In this document: piece by piece, positions 14,301 to 26,869 of the stretch | Layout: every line of letters begins with the position of its first letter | How positions within the stretch are numbered: the first letter of the stretch is position 1 | Assembly: GCF_022458985.1 (NCBI RefSeq) | Contig: NC_061770.1 | Coordinates: 37,181,599 to 37,245,598 of the forward strand | Direction: 5' to 3' | Length of the DNA stretch: 64,000 bases | Source of the DNA: Mugil cephalus | Lineage: Eukaryota; Chordata; Actinopteri; Mugiliformes; Mugilidae | Notes under the pieces: generated by a model | What the model was told of the DNA's origin: nothing | Databases searched by the model: none | The model's input: only the letters and a program-made list of their open reading frames with translations | Made by a program: the position numbers and the translations under genes

Positions 14301-15772
14301 GATTAATAACCATTTAACTTTCCCACTAAGAAATACCATTCATTTTTTGACACATCATTATCGTGTTCACACGATTGTACAGATTCATACAATATAAATA
14401 GTGAAGCTGTATGATGTATATTTTTTGAGCTATGCTCGTCTGTTTAAAAGTGCTGTATCTCAAAAAGTATAAGAGCCGCGGTTTAGATATTTGTATATAT
14501 AATGTGTTCACACAAGGGCAAATTTGTGCGTCTTACAAACTGAATGACTGGCCATGGTTAGAAAACAGGTACATAATGAGACATTAAGCATTTTATTGTC
14601 TTCTAAAGCTTAACTGTGTGGTTACAATCCCAGTTAAAGGGTTGCGAACAAGCTCTAAGAGTCGACTCTGTGAAGCAAACGACCGGAGCCGGTTCACGTT
14701 GTTGGGAGTCGATTCGTTTTTTTTTTTCTCGTTAATTTTTTTTATGTTAAAGCCGAATGTGATTGGTCAAGATGTATGACTCCGACGTTTGTGCGTCCAC
14801 ACTGAGCGGGAGGAGAGACAGAAAGGGAAAGAAAAAATGAGTGACAGAAAACAGAGTAAAGTCTGGGCACATGTTAATGTGCTTGATAATGCGTAGACAG
14901 GGTGAAAACTGTGAGTCAAAACTGGAACTTAAATCTTTGGACCTGGTGGTTTTGTGATGGTTAGCAGAGATGCGTTACACCAAGAAGATTCCCGGTTTGA
15001 GTCCAGTTTTGGACCACCCTCCAGATGAAAGTTTTTTTTTGCAGCAGCAGCAGCAGCAGTTCAATGAGGATTTAAATGCTATTTAAATAATAAACAATTG
15101 ATGTAGCGTAATTCCATTTACACTGTGCACATTATTTTGTAATAAATTAAGCAACAAAAAATCTGAGGAGCCACTTGGCTTTTTTCAGGGAGCCGAGCCA
15201 AAAGAACCGTAAATCCCATCAAGTTGTGTGTATGTGTGGGTGTGTGTTTGAGGGATGGGGGATGCAGGTGGGATTATTGTATACGGCACTTTGTGCTACA
15301 TTTTGTATGAAAAATGCTGCACAGTTAAAGTCTGTTCGATAAACTTAACTTAAATAACTTTTCTTTTAGTTTTATTGTTAGTGTTCTTTTTTGTTTTTTG
15401 TTTCTTTTGGACATCCAATGCTTTGCTGCAGCTAATGTGTTGTCAAATGTTGGTCTTCATTGTACTGATCTACTGGGTACCTTTACATCCCATTTCCCCC
15501 CCAGGTGCGAGAGCACAGTTCAGCTCCAGCGGCTCCCGAACACAGACAGCTACTGCCTGATCCTCCCTCCCAACCTGAAGTCGGCCATCGCCGCCGTGAC
15601 ATACATGGCCGAGCAGCTGAAGAAGCAGGACACAGACGACACAGTGAGTGTCAGGCGGCTCGTTATTCAGGCCCCCGAGCACAGCGTGTCCCAAACATGC
15701 CCCAGAGATGTTCATGTGTCATTGCATTCATACAGTACAGTACACTGCTGACTCAGGGCCTGCAGTAAGTGC

Positions 15773-15805
<33 letters not shown>

Positions 15806-15954
15806 CCCTCCAGATGACAGGAGACTGGCAGTTCATAGCCCTGGTGGTCGACCGCCTCTTCTTGTGGCTGTTTGTCATCATCACCACTCTGGGAACTCTC
15901 GCCATGTTCTTGGACGCCAGTTTCAATTATACACCTGACAACCCATTTCCATAG
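2381..15954 (+). CDS. chrnb1: muscle-type nicotinic acetylcholine receptor subunit beta1 (11 exons)
   Basis: Subunit of the acetylcholine-gated cation channel of the neuromuscular junction. Coding exons are 2381-2447, 4909-5042, 5330-5374, 5672-5781, 6206-6314, 6435-6582, 6895-7080, 7601-7824, 7912-8090, 15505-15643 and 15814-15954. All have GT/AG borders and matching phases, giving 493 residues (human beta1 has 501). Seen: a signal peptide (1-22); the Cys-loop C152-x13-C166 ending FDWQNC; M1 near 239-263; M2 beginning [11 protein letters not shown] and ending in the [10 protein letters not shown]-type outer end (here [10 protein letters not shown]); M3 near 302-325; a short cytoplasmic loop with an MA-type helix before M4; M4 near 453-480; and the ending DNPFP. 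There is no adjacent Cys pair, so it is not an alpha subunit. The M2-M3 sequence matches beta1 rather than delta, gamma or epsilon. Fish can carry two beta1-like genes; which copy this is cannot be told. Intron 9 is 7.4 kb, far longer than the others. The start could also be the ATG at 2354 or 2399. Confidence 0.9.
9485..9900. mobile_element. Tc1/mariner-derived fragment
   Basis: It begins with the recognisable Tc1-like terminus (caccaatcatccataacatt and the following 'aaaccactgacagg'). It continues with fragments of transposase-region sequence (the 'gatgttactta' and 'gtgttgacctgacctccaaatt' stretches) and an internal-deletion segment near 9,790-9,870. Order and gaps show a deleted, old copy with no open frame. 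Related pieces occur at 20.8, 42.3, 45.0, 46.2, 47.1, 48.5 and 58.3 kb. Confidence 0.6.
12505..12590 (-). mobile_element. hAT-like repeat fragment (inverted)
   Basis: The stretch containing ccatcagtttggggtcctt is the reverse complement of the aaggaccccaaactgatgg core of the hAT-like repeat at 33.91 kb. Only about 80 bp is preserved. Confidence 0.5.
14640..15215. mobile_element. probable non-autonomous DNA transposon remnant with SINE-like core
   Basis: The ends carry gagccggttc-type and ggagccgagccaaaagaacc motifs that recur in fish DNA transposon repeats. The middle holds a stretch like the SINE box (aagaagattcccggtttgag). No coding capacity is visible. Family assignment is from memory and weak. 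Confidence 0.35.
15773..15804 (+). repeat. (GT)n microsatellite
   Basis: A run of about 16 GT units sits immediately before the acceptor of the last chrnb1 exon, with only the short ttccctccag tract between them. It may affect 3' splice-site recognition, but this is not shown. Confidence 0.9.
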
Positions 15955-16400
15955 CGGCCGACACAGCTGGAGCCTGACGCATTGCGCGGTCGTCACGTCG
16001 CTTCTTCCTCTCCTCCTCTGAGATCACCGGATCTGACTTTCCATGAGCAAATATTCCATTCGTCTGTGGTCAGCCTCTGGCATGGTATGCGAGGCCGTCT
16101 TTCAACAGAGAGCAGTAGCGGACACGGGCCTCACACGCAGCTGAGATAATGACACGATCCCTGTATGTAGCTTTGTGCTTTTGCATTATTTCGCTCGATA
16201 TCGTGTATCTAAACTATTGTTATCTTATCCGAGATTAAAAGTGTTAAATACATGTTTGTTTTTTTTAAGTGACCGCGTTCGTTTTATTTAACCACCTTTG
16301 TAGAACATGCAGAGAACTATTCTGACCGAGCAGTGGCTGTAATGTTGCACTGTGGGCAGCAGAGGGCAGCATGTTCCACTTCATATAAGAAGATTTAACC

Positions 16401-16431
<31 letters not shown>

Positions 16432-16453
16432 CAACAACAACAACAACAACAAC

Positions 16454-16485
<32 letters not shown>

Positions 16486-16492
16486 TAATATT
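16401..16492. repeat. compound (AAT)n/(AAC)n microsatellite
   Basis: About 90 bp of AAT units, then AAC units, then AAT units again, downstream of chrnb1. Read directly. Confidence 0.95.
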
Positions 16493-19400
16493 GTTGGGTC
16501 CACAAGAGACTTTAAACTTTAACTTTTGTGTGTTTTTAGCTGCAAAACGTTTTTCTGAATACTTTTTTTCTGTGCTCTACGTTGGGCTGTGTGAAACTGG
16601 TGGCATTTTAAGCCGGAGGAAGACGCGGCCGTGTTGAACACAGTCACCCCCCCTTTTCGCCGGAGGTGGAGGTGACAAATTCAACAGTTTCATAATCAGC
16701 ACAGAGCATGACTCATCTACATTATTTCAGGTTTCAGGTTCCCGTTTAGTTTGCCTAACATGACTGTGTTCGGCGTAATGACATGACAATTCAAATGATA
16801 TATGTGCTTTAAGTATCCTCACTTTAATACTAATTTCGATTCAGGCAAAAAGATAAAAATTTCTGCAGAGAGTGTACACATCATAATAAAACTAAGATAC
16901 TGCCTTCCCCCTTTTAAGTGTTAAAAATATTATTTTTGTGTATGTTAAATTTTGCTTATGTATTTTTTTTTTTTAACTTTCACATTTTACTATTGTTAAC
17001 AACACGTGACCAGGCAGAGACTGAATTATTACTATGAAATGATGATAACATTCAAAGATTCTACAAAGGAGGATTAAACCATTACAATGTCAGCAAAAGT
17101 AGTGGCATGACGAGCGTAATGGATGGGTGGATCATAGACGCCTTCATGTCCTACGTCACTGTGACGTCACAATGTTAGCTGGAGACAAAACAGAGGGAAG
17201 CTGGAGGCGACACTGTCACTTTCAACCATGAAAATGTCATTTTGCTGTATTTCTTGGAGCTAAAACTGAAAAATCAAAAACACTACTTGAAGTTTTATCA
17301 CATACCAGCCACTGAGAGCTGTAGAAAACTTTGGTTTGACGTTTGGAAAGGATTGGAGTGAGTCATCAACAAAGCACACACTTCATAGATTAATATGCAA
17401 TGCATCATCAGTTTCAGCCTGGATAACATTATGGGATTTAGGGGATTCTTGTTACACATTAATGCTAATGCTAACTTCTAGGTAACGCAACATTAATTGT
17501 ATGTTTCAGGGGTGTTCAAGCGGAAGTTGCATTTACTACGTTACCCTCTACAGTGGTTCCACTTACTTCTTGTAATATCTTTGTAGAAGAGGCTTCACTT
17601 GATAAAGACAGACCAGACTTTGTCCCCTCTGTGTCCTCCTTTGCTCAAATCGTCCATCCAGTGAGTCAGAGTGTAGGGGTCAATAAATATAGTCCCATCA
17701 GAGTCAGAGTCAACTTTTTAAAATAACATTCACAGTCTCAGAGAGTGAGTGTATTAGCATATTTTGTAAAATATGTGTTTTCCTCGTCCATTCTTGCCAA
17801 AACCGACTTTTACAGGCTATAGTGTTTGCCTCCAACTAAGCCCCACCCCTCAAAAAACATCACATGGTTTAAAACTGTACAGCTATAGAATAAAATAGAA
17901 TAGGATAGAATTGGAGAGAGCATCACCCTCCAGTGCAAGAACACGAACAAGAACATCTCTAGAATGTCTAAATAAAGTAAAGTAAGAAAAAAGGCTAAAA
18001 AAAGAAAAGAAAAATCCATTTCCCTGCCGTTCATTTCAAAGTTTTTGGTTCATCATTATTTAATGTCCTCCTCTCTAAACAGCCTAAATAAAATAAATGT
18101 TACATTTCTGGCAAGATGTGAGTTGAATCCATCTACGTAAACTTTAAAACTTGCAATAGTTTCTCGTCAAAATAAGAAATTTAAGCAGAAACAAAAACAT
18201 TAGTGATATCAACTTTAGGTTGATATGAATTTAGTTTAATTGATCTTAACTTCGAAATGTGACAAGATAAAATTAGCTTTCTTCTTTTATCATGTGACCG
18301 ATGAAGTTGCTTTAACTCGTAGTATCAAGATGACTTAAAATGTTTGTAGAAGATGGTGTAAAGTGAGACATGAAACAATACGAATCAGAAGCTCATTCAG
18401 AGGAGAAACATGTCTGTATAGATGAAAAACGGCTTCTAAAAGTTTGAAAGTAAACATGCCATTCGACAAATTTGCCTCTGCTGATTAGGTTGTCTTACAG
18501 CCCACAGCTACGCTGCAGCCACTTTCATGCTCAGTGGTGTGCAGCGCTACTCCACGGACACTGTGACTGTGTCCATTGTGACCGGAACGTCCAAATATGC
18601 TTCCACCCTGCGTGTAGCACTTGGCAAGTTCTTAAGAGTGAAGAGCGCCTCTCTCCCGGTGCCTCGGAGGGTTGGGGGAGAAGAATGAGTCCACAAGGCC
18701 GAGCGCGCAATCCGCTGGTCGCGTCCTGCTGCTGCACAAAAGCCGGGCCTTGTTACATAAGAACGCTGAAGGTGAAGGAGACGGGCGACACGGAGAGACA
18801 GGCGCCATCCCCCTCATTTGCACACCCGGAGCCTTTCAGGGAAAAGCTGTGGGCCCGGCGTGTTTTATTGCTAATGCCTCAGTGACTTCCAAGGGCACTT
18901 AAAGGACTTCAATCATTGGCTGTGCACTCCACTTGCTCGCCTCAGCCCCGGCGGAGGCCTCGGAGACGGGGAGGGAGGGCCCCTGAGAGAATGTTGTTAG
19001 TGCCCTTCTTTGGACTGATTTAGCTGTTTTTCTTTTTCGCCTCCTATTGAGCGTTGAGCAACGGCTACACCGGCAAGACGAATGTGTGTTTACGCTTTTA
19101 GAACAGAAAGGGAGAAGAGGAGAGGGGAAAGAGCAATGTTCTTTTTGTGTTCTTTGCAGTCCCGGAGCCGAATTGGAAAAGCAGCCAAGAGGACATCATA
19201 TAAATCAGGTTACCGGTAGCAACAGCACCGCTAGGCCCCTGATCTTCTTCCTGCTCTTCTTCCACTTATCACCAGCACTTTGTGATACCTTTCTTACCTT
19301 CAGTTGCTTTTTTTTTTTTTTTATCACCTTCGCTTCATTGTTCCTTCAACTTTGCACCAACCCAACCACCTTCACCTTCGTCATCAACCTCTATATCAAA

Positions 19401-20804
19401 GATTCCTCGAGCTACGCGCTCGCAGCAACAATGGGGCATCTGTTGGCGGCAAAGACCTGAGGCCTGTCGCCTCAGCATGAATACAGTAATGGGAGAGGAG
19501 TGGGGGGGGTTGCGGTGAGAGGAGAGGTGGATGAAAGCGGTGTGGAAAAGACGAGAATGTGAGAAAATGAAATGTCAGAGTGAGGCAGAGGCGACGGAGG
19601 AAGAGGGCTAAACAGGCAAAGCCTCATTAAATGTTAAATAAGTAATCTAGCAGCAGGTAGGATTACAGCTTCCTCCGGGTTTATGGGTTATTACTTCCTC
19701 TCCCTTCGTCGTACGGCTATTGTTAGCCACAGTGTGAAGTCACACACACTGCAGAGACAAGCCTGACCTCTGACATGGACAAAGCCTGTTATTGTTTCTT
19801 GGGTTTCGGACATTCACTACAGGACATGGCTAGCATGTTCAAAAAAAAATAAAAATATATATATACAAGCAGCCCCGGAGACGTTTTAAATTTAATATAT
19901 AATATATATCGCTGCAGTCAGAACTAAGACGGGTTGTTAAGTCATTAACAAAAATAAAAATAAAAGTAGAATAAAATTTTAGGAGTCAGTAGACCTGCAC
20001 CTGTCTGTATGTTGAACCCGGACTTATGATACAACTTACATTTGTCATGCAGTGTTAGCGTTACCGTACATGTTTTTCAGGAAAAAAAAGAAAAGCTGCA
20101 GTATCCTATGACCAAATAAAGACATGTACAGTATACACCCCATGCCATTAAACATCTTCTCTCTTCTAGTCCACTGACTATCCTGATTACACCTCACACT
20201 TATAGGAGGTTTAGGCTTCTGCATTATCAAACCACAAGACCTGTGATTGGTCTGCTTGTTTCTTCTTTGGTATTTCCGGATGCTTCCCCATCTCCGTGAT
20301 TTTCAGATTGATTGTTTTGGATCAATAAAGATGGAACACATTAAGGAAAGGTTTGGAGATACTGTACATTTGCCATTGTTAAAGTATAAGCAGGACTACC
20401 GTTATTACAGAGTGAGACAGACTGACGAGTGCACAAGTACAAATAGCTCACAACCAACCTGGAACTTTCGATGTGAAAGAGGTAGACTATATGTCGTGCA
20501 GTACCTGAAATGAGTCTTTACACTCAACAGTGTAGTTAAATGGCTCAATGTACATTTATATCGTTGACTGAGTTTTATCCAGAAGAAAATATGTGACCTC
20601 TTCCCACTGGGTTTGACCTCCGCCTGTTACTGAACACAGTCTTTTTCTTTCTATTCTTGCTCAGCAGTTCATAGTTCCTCCTTTACTCAGATATACTCAT
20701 GTGATTCAAAGGTACTTGTAATCTATTTGAGTATTTACTTTTATCTGACTAATCTAGTTAATAGTTAGTGTAATCACTATATGAATATCATCCAATAGAA
20801 AAAC

Positions 20805-21000
20805 ATACAACAGTCAGTCACAACATTAAACCATTGAACATTGACCCTCTTGAGACAATACAATGTTCTGCTGGGAAACTTTTGAACCTGGCATTGAGTT
20901 GTGTGGACGTTACTTAGCCATGTAGCACCCACCTAGAACAAACCAGGCACTCCCATCCAGACCAGACCAGGCCCTATAGCAATGACACTCCTTTATGGCT
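20805..21000. mobile_element. Tc1/mariner-derived fragment
   Basis: It starts cagtcagtcacaacattaaa, then joins to transposase-region sequence (atgttctgctgggaaacttt, gtggacgttactta, gtagcacccacctag). This is the same internally deleted form as the copy at 9.5 kb. Confidence 0.6.
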
Positions 21001-21095
21001 TTTTGTTTTGTTACGTCTGTTTAGGCAGTGAACAATAAGTGGAACACAAACTGGAAACATTTCTCAACAAACATTCAGAGATTTTTTTTTTTTTT

Positions 21096-21305
21096 AGAGG
21101 CTCGGTGGTCAGCATTGATGCCTCCCTGCGAGAAGGTCCAGGTTCGAGTCTGACTAGGGCCTTTCTGGGTGGACTCTGTATGTTCTCCATGTGTCTGCGT
21201 GGGTTTGCTCCAGTTTCTTCCCCGGTCTCCAAAGACATGCTTGTTAGGTTGATTGGTGATTCTGAATTGCCCATATATGTGAGAGTGAGTGGGAATGGTT
21301 GATGT
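21096..21305 (+). repeat. tRNA-derived-type SINE
   Basis: A gaggctcggtggtcagcatt start and a gaaggtccaggttcgagtc box resemble an RNA polymerase III promoter. The body contains gtgtctgcgtgggtttgctc and ccaaagacatgc, typical of a very common fish repeat. It is preceded by a T-run. A copy of the same family lies inverted at about 49.9-50.1 kb. Confidence 0.65.
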
Positions 21306-21319
21306 TTGAAGCGGTAACG

Positions 21320-21660
21320 AAGGTATCTTTTTGTTTGTTTTAGTTAGTTTTCTTTACTTACATTGCTTTTCGTTCCTTTTGTTACTTTTTCGTTACATTC
21401 TGTTACTTTCGTTAGTTATAGTCACGCATCCTTACTTTTGATTACGGTACTCTCATTACTTTTTGTTACTTTTGTGACTTTTCGTCATGACTTTCATTAC
21501 TTTCATTACTTTTACAACATTTTAGATGTTAGAACTGCTACAGTGACTGTGACAATGACAGTATTTTTAGGCCACAGTGCTGAAAATACACAAAAAGTAC
21601 ATAAAGTGAAGTAAAAGTATAGTGAGTAAAGTACAGTAAAGTAAAATTATAACTTGAGTG
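21320..21660. repeat. ACTTTT-rich dispersed repeat, copy 1
   Basis: Irregular TACTTTT/GTTACTTT units are followed by a gctacagtgactgtgacaat segment and GTAAAGT units. A second copy lies in cldn7 intron 2 (about 24,985-25,205), where the same ACTTTT units precede gccgctacagtgacagtgat. The transposon family is not recognised. Confidence 0.5.
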
Positions 21661-22253
21661 AAAACATTCATGGATTGATGCATTTAATGTAATTTAATTT
21701 AACGTGAACTGAAATAATCAGGTTAAAAAGAGCTCTGAATGTTTGTTGAGAAATGTCTCCATGTGTCCCACACACGACCACATCCATAACTAACAAAAAC
21801 TGTATTCATATTCAAACATTGTCTACATCCGTAAAGTTTTCTTAAAGCACCCATTTAAGTCCCCTTTTGAAAGCAGAAGAAAGTGGATGAGAATCTGAAA
21901 CTCAGTCGGTTTGACGTGTCTTTGTAACGCTGGGAGATGGAGTGGAGCGACAACCTGTTGCTTCGCTGGAAGCGGAGGGGGGCTTCCCCCAGCGGAGAGC
22001 TCCGAGTCCATGCATCAGCGGGCATGACAACTACACACCCACTTCACACCATCACCCACATTTCGGATGCCCATCCCCGCCTGAAGACCCCCGGTACACA
22101 ACTCTACGGCGACACGGACACTAACCTGCAGCTTTTGCGACATTTATTAACTTTAATCCCGAACTTGACGCAGGAACTTGTTTTTGTTTGTTTTGTTTTG
22201 TTTTTTTAAGTTTATTCCAGTAATTGATTTTTTTTTTATTTTTTCTGACGAGG

Positions 22254-25200
22254 ATGGCCAACTCCGGGATCCAGCTGCTGGGTTTTTTCCTCTCATTAAT
22301 TGGCATCGTCGGGCTGATCATTGGGACCGTTCTGCCGCAGTGGAAGATGTCAGCGTACATCGGGGACAACATCATCACGGCGGTGGCCATGTACCAGGGG
22401 CTGTGGATGTCGTGCGCTTTCCAGAGCACCGGACAGCTCCAGTGTAAAATCTACGACTCCATTCTGCAGCTGGACAGTAAGTGTTAACACGTGGAGCAAA
22501 AATGATGGGTATGGGTTTAAAACCTTAAGTCTGAAGTCAGTCGACACCTCAAATGAAATTCCATTTTGCGCTTTTCGCCTCCACACACACACAGCCTCTT
22601 ATTCATGACCTCCACCTGGACGCACACCTGGTCCTTCACGCACGCTTCTCTGTGGCGCACACTGATATCACCTCTCTTCCTAATTTTAAAAAGAAACTTC
22701 TCCCCTTCGTTGACACGTTCTAGGAAAGCCCTGGGAGATGCACTATCCAAACCTTATTCCACAATCAGCGTTGAAGCCTCAGGATGTGTGGCAACACATG
22801 GTTCTGTTGTGATTCATTGGACATTGGAAGATGTTGACTCGCACCTTCTGTAAAACATTCTCACTGACAAACTGTTCTCCCGTTCCACCGCAAACATCCC
22901 GTGAAATATAATGTATGGTTGACGAATGAGTAGCCGCAATAGCGTAATGTTGTGTACCTCAGCATTTTTAAGTAGAGGTGACCATTGTAGACGTATCACA
23001 CAGAAAATTCACCAAACATCTGCCACCTCAGGTTAATGATACATTATATTTTATATTCCACGACTTCAAACTCAGACATTTCTCTGCTGACTTATGAACT
23101 TGAGTCCATATTCTTGCGTTACATAATTTAATAATATATTTTATTGTAAGTTTAATGTTAGGGTTGATCACCTTTCAAGAAAAGGAGGTGACTAGAATTG
23201 GATTTCAGACTCTTAGGGCGTCAGAGGCTCCATAATTAGCAGTGGTAAATGGTGTAAAATATAAATAAATGAAAGTCAATGGATTTTTTTTTTTTTTTTA
23301 ATAAACTCCCAAACTGTTCTTTATTCCAGCTGAGGCCATGACTACGCAATATGAAACTATCGCATTTGGTATGCAACGATGCAGCTTTTCGTGTTTTTTT
23401 TTTCTTTTTCTTTTCCAGAACAATAAAAGCTAAGCTGCCCCATAAAGAAGCATCGCAATAAAGCATTTATACTCTTCTGTAGTATAACTGGATTTCTGTG
23501 ATGAAACCACATCTCTCACATTTGTGAAACTGCAGCATTCATGAGAACAGCGTGATGTGCTGTCGTGACCTCCAGCCAGGATACTGTGCATCCTGCTCTG
23601 CATTTACTGCATAATCCACCCCATTGTTTCCTATCTCCCTCTGTTTAATATTCTGTTTTACATCCTCTGCATCCTCCGACTCTCTCCATCCATCCATCCC
23701 TCCCTCCTTCCCTCCCTGGCTGATGGAGGGTTTTGTTTGTTTGGGGCAGGGCAGGGATGGCCTAGACTGGCACAGACTGGTTCTAGGTGGACATGGGGAG
23801 GAGGAGGAGGAGGAGGAGGAGGGAGACAAAGAGAGGGGGTAACCCTGTGATAGGTTTATAGGGTGAGGGGGGTGCTGACAGATGAGGATCCTGACTGTAG
23901 TGCTTCACTGAAGACTGCAGGGATTCAGTGAAAGTGGAAGGGTGTGAGATGTTTTTTTTTTCTTTCTTTCTGTTTGTGTGTATCCCATGGTTTCTCTTCC
24001 AGGAAGAGCTTACATTAAAGTGTCCTGACAGACTAATGTGAATGTAACTCACAACCTCTGGACACACACACAAAGCCTCTCTGGTAGTCTGGAGCCTGTT
24101 TATTAGTCCCTCTTTATCATTTCCCGGTTTCAACCTCCAGATTTGTACTTTACAGGTAGATTTATTTGACTGCGTGCGCTCTTGGTGGTTTTAGAAATTG
24201 CCGTATTTTGTATCCTCCTCGAGCTGGACCCCCACATTCCACCGCCGCACATGAGGCAGATTTATTTACAGCTTCCCGCAGGGACACATTCTTAATGTAC
24301 ACTTCTCAGCCACTCAATCATGTCTCCCGCGTCTTCCTCAGGTTCGCTCCAGGCCACTCGCGCCCTGATGATAGTTGGCATCATCGTGTCCATCGCCGGC
24401 CTGGGTGTGGCCTGCATGGGGATGAAGTGTACCACCTGCGGGGGGAACGACAAACTGCGCAAGTCCCGCATCGCCATGACGGGGGGCATCATCCTGCTGG
24501 TGGGAGGTGAGGATGCAAATGCTCATCTGACATTTTACCGGCAGCGTTTTGTAACTCTTGATAATGAAACTGCAAAAAGACAAATGTGCATTCTAAAGAT
24601 TTACGTATTTTAAGTGATAAAAATCTCTCAAAGGTGTTCAGTCGGGTTCAGATATGGTAACTGTGAAGACAGCAAGAAATGATTCTGGTCATTTTGAAGT
24701 CAAGCTATTAACTGAGCCCTGAAGCATTAAGGCTAATGTAATGTTCCTCCATCTAACCACAGGTTTTTGCTTCATTAATGTGTCTGAAGTAGCTCCAACT
24801 CATGGTGCAAGACAATTTATTATTTTTTTTAAAAAAAATGTTGGCAGAAATACAGATTACAATTACTTTGAAAACACTTTTGGAAGATTAACACTGTAAT
24901 TGAAGCTAATTCTAAGCAAAGGTTTGGTACTTTAAGTGTGTAAGCATGCTGACATTAGCCCTAGGGTACAGGATCAGACGGACTGCTGGTACTTAGCTAG
25001 TTACTTTTCATTACTTTTGTTGAATTTTCATTACTTTTCGTTTCTTTTTTGTACTTTCGGTTAGTTTTCTTACCTATGCCTAATTTTATGTGTTAGAGCC
25101 GCTACAGTGACAGTGATGATGACAATAGTTTCAGACTATTCAATAAAATCAAAAACACTTTATTTATACTTCATTTTCGAGTGCATGATTGTAACTTGAG

Positions 25201-26869
25201 TAACCGATATTATCAGCTCTGAACCACACTGATACACAGTGTTCTTATATCTGACGTTTGGTCCATTACTTTAGACTTAAAGTAGTTTTAACTCATGTGC
25301 AAGCTGGCAGAAATACAGGAGCTTTAAATAGCATTGACAATACATTCAAAAAACACTATGTAATAAGCTATTGCTAAAATCTTCAGCGCTAACATATTGC
25401 TATATGTAATAGATAATAGAGGTTCACTATTATTACTATACTTTAGTAGCATGCTAATATTAGCACAAAAAGCACCAACATGTAGAATTGGCTTAATCGC
25501 TTACAACAACTCCAGCCAGAAGTCATAAACCAAAGTTATTCTGATGATGCTAGCATATGGAAAGCAAAGAGACCATCAACATTACTACACTCTAATGTGA
25601 ATGGGCGTACCAAATTTAATGACAGCCTGTCTAGTTTCCAGTTTATGTCAACAAAAATCACTCAAAACAAAACCGTGGACCTCATGATGACAATAGAAAA
25701 TTCAGGGAGTTCATAAATATCTAGACAAAAACCATGACAACTGAGACATTTCACACAATTTGAAAAATAGACAAAATAATTCAGGTGCTCACCAGACATA
25801 AACAGTACAGTATAGGATTGGACCTATGGAGTCTAATAAACTGTTATGTAATTTCAAACCACGGTACCTTAGATCTCCTGAACATCATACAGTAGATACA
25901 AGGAAGTTTGATCTCACTCCAAAAAGCTGTCCTCCTACTCATGTATTCTGTCCCCCCGGAGGTCATTAGACAGAATAAGTCCAGTACTCTTGGCACTGAT
26001 TCTAACGCCAGAGGTCTACCAGGCCCTGAAGAGGAGAAGCACTAAAAGCTAATTGTTCTGGAGTCAATAGGTAGCCGCCTGGTGACTATGGAAGGGATAA
26101 AAGCATGTCTGCACCTCCTCGTTATTCTGATGATGTGCTGATGCACCGATTGATCTTCACTACTGACTTTTTTTTTTCTTTCTTCAGGGTTGTGTGCTAT
26201 AGTAGCGTGCTCCTGGTTTGCTCACAATGTCATCCGGGCTTTCTATAATCCCTACACTCCGGTCAACACCAAGTAAGTCATCCAGAAGCACCTTGTTCTA
26301 CATTAACTGTTTTACACATCTCAGCAAACTGCTCTTATCTTCTTTTGTGGTACCAAAATCACCAAAATTACAAAAATTGGACAGGAACTAAGTACATTTA
26401 AGGAAAACTGCATTTTTCTGCATTTGTGCCAAGAATTAGATGAGACTTATGAGAAGAATGTATAGTGAGAATGTATTGAGATGAATCCATGGAGGTGGAT
26501 GGCGACCACAACAACAGAGATTGGTCTGAAATGCATTTCCTTGACCATGTCTCTCTGTGGCCGGATACTACAGAAAACACCTTGACTTTTCTTGGTATTT
26601 TCCTTTTAGAAGTGATTTAAACTTAAGGTGTAAAATGTGTATGAAATAATACAAGATAGACCAACCTTATTAGATAAATGGGTACGTCATTTCTCTCCAG
26701 ATTTGAGTTTGGCGCCGCCATCTTCATCGCGTGGGGCGGCTCCCTCCTCGATGTCCTGGGCGGAGCCATGCTGGCCGCTTCCTGTCCCAGGAAGAAGCAG
26801 GTATCCAAGTACCCATCCATGGGCAGCTCCCGCTCTGGCCCGGCGAGCAGCACTAAAGAGTACGTCTGA
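22254..26869 (+). CDS. cldn7: claudin-7 (four exons)
   Basis: Four-pass tight-junction protein that sets paracellular permeability in epithelia. Exons are 22254-22476, 24342-24506, 26188-26272 and 26701-26869, phase-consistent, giving 213 residues (human CLDN7 has 211). Seen: N-terminus [11 protein letters not shown]; first extracellular loop with W30 and the claudin signature GLWMSC...C; LQATRALM opening the second membrane region; [15 protein letters not shown] before the fourth; and the C-terminal KEYV PDZ-binding motif for ZO proteins. The match to CLDN7 is strong over the LQATRALM and MKCTTCGG regions. Fish have more than one cldn7 paralogue, so the letter suffix is left open. The start is the only ATG fitting a claudin N-terminus. 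An unrelated ACTTTT-rich repeat copy sits in intron 2. Confidence 0.93.
24985..25205. repeat. ACTTTT-rich dispersed repeat, copy 2
   Basis: Lies in cldn7 intron 2. It shares the cattactttt units and the gctacagtgac segment with the copy at 21.3-21.66 kb. The rest of this 1.7 kb intron shows no recognisable feature. Confidence 0.5.

Larger units (their letters stand above)
8091..15504 (+). other. 7.4 kb intron 9 of chrnb1
   Basis: Intron bounded by GTGAGG at 8091 and CCCCCAG ending at 15504. It holds a Tc1-type fragment (9.5-9.9 kb), an inverted hAT-like scrap (12.5 kb), AT-rich low-complexity sequence (13.2-13.45 kb), and a probable DNA transposon or SINE remnant (14.6-15.2 kb). I see no exon or RNA gene in it. 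Confidence 0.8.
15955..22253. other. chrnb1-cldn7 intergenic region
   Basis: It begins with the chrnb1 3' UTR; a candidate poly(A) region lies near 16.2 kb (gagattaaaagtgttaaat, no perfect AATAAA). The 18.5-19.5 kb part is GC-richer than its surroundings, with several open but unrecognised short frames on both strands; I see no splice-supported gene. A Tc1 fragment, a SINE and ACTTTT-rich repeats occupy 20.8-21.66 kb. Confidence 0.6.

Noticed and set aside
17100-17420. Possible THAP-type exon near a tttcaaccatgaaaatgtca stretch
   Set aside because: Some resemblance to a THAP start can be read only by switching frames, and no inverted ends or second motif support it.
20247-20513. 88-codon plus-strand open frame in the intergenic region
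   Set aside because: No recognised domain, no splice context, and it lies in repeat-rich DNA.
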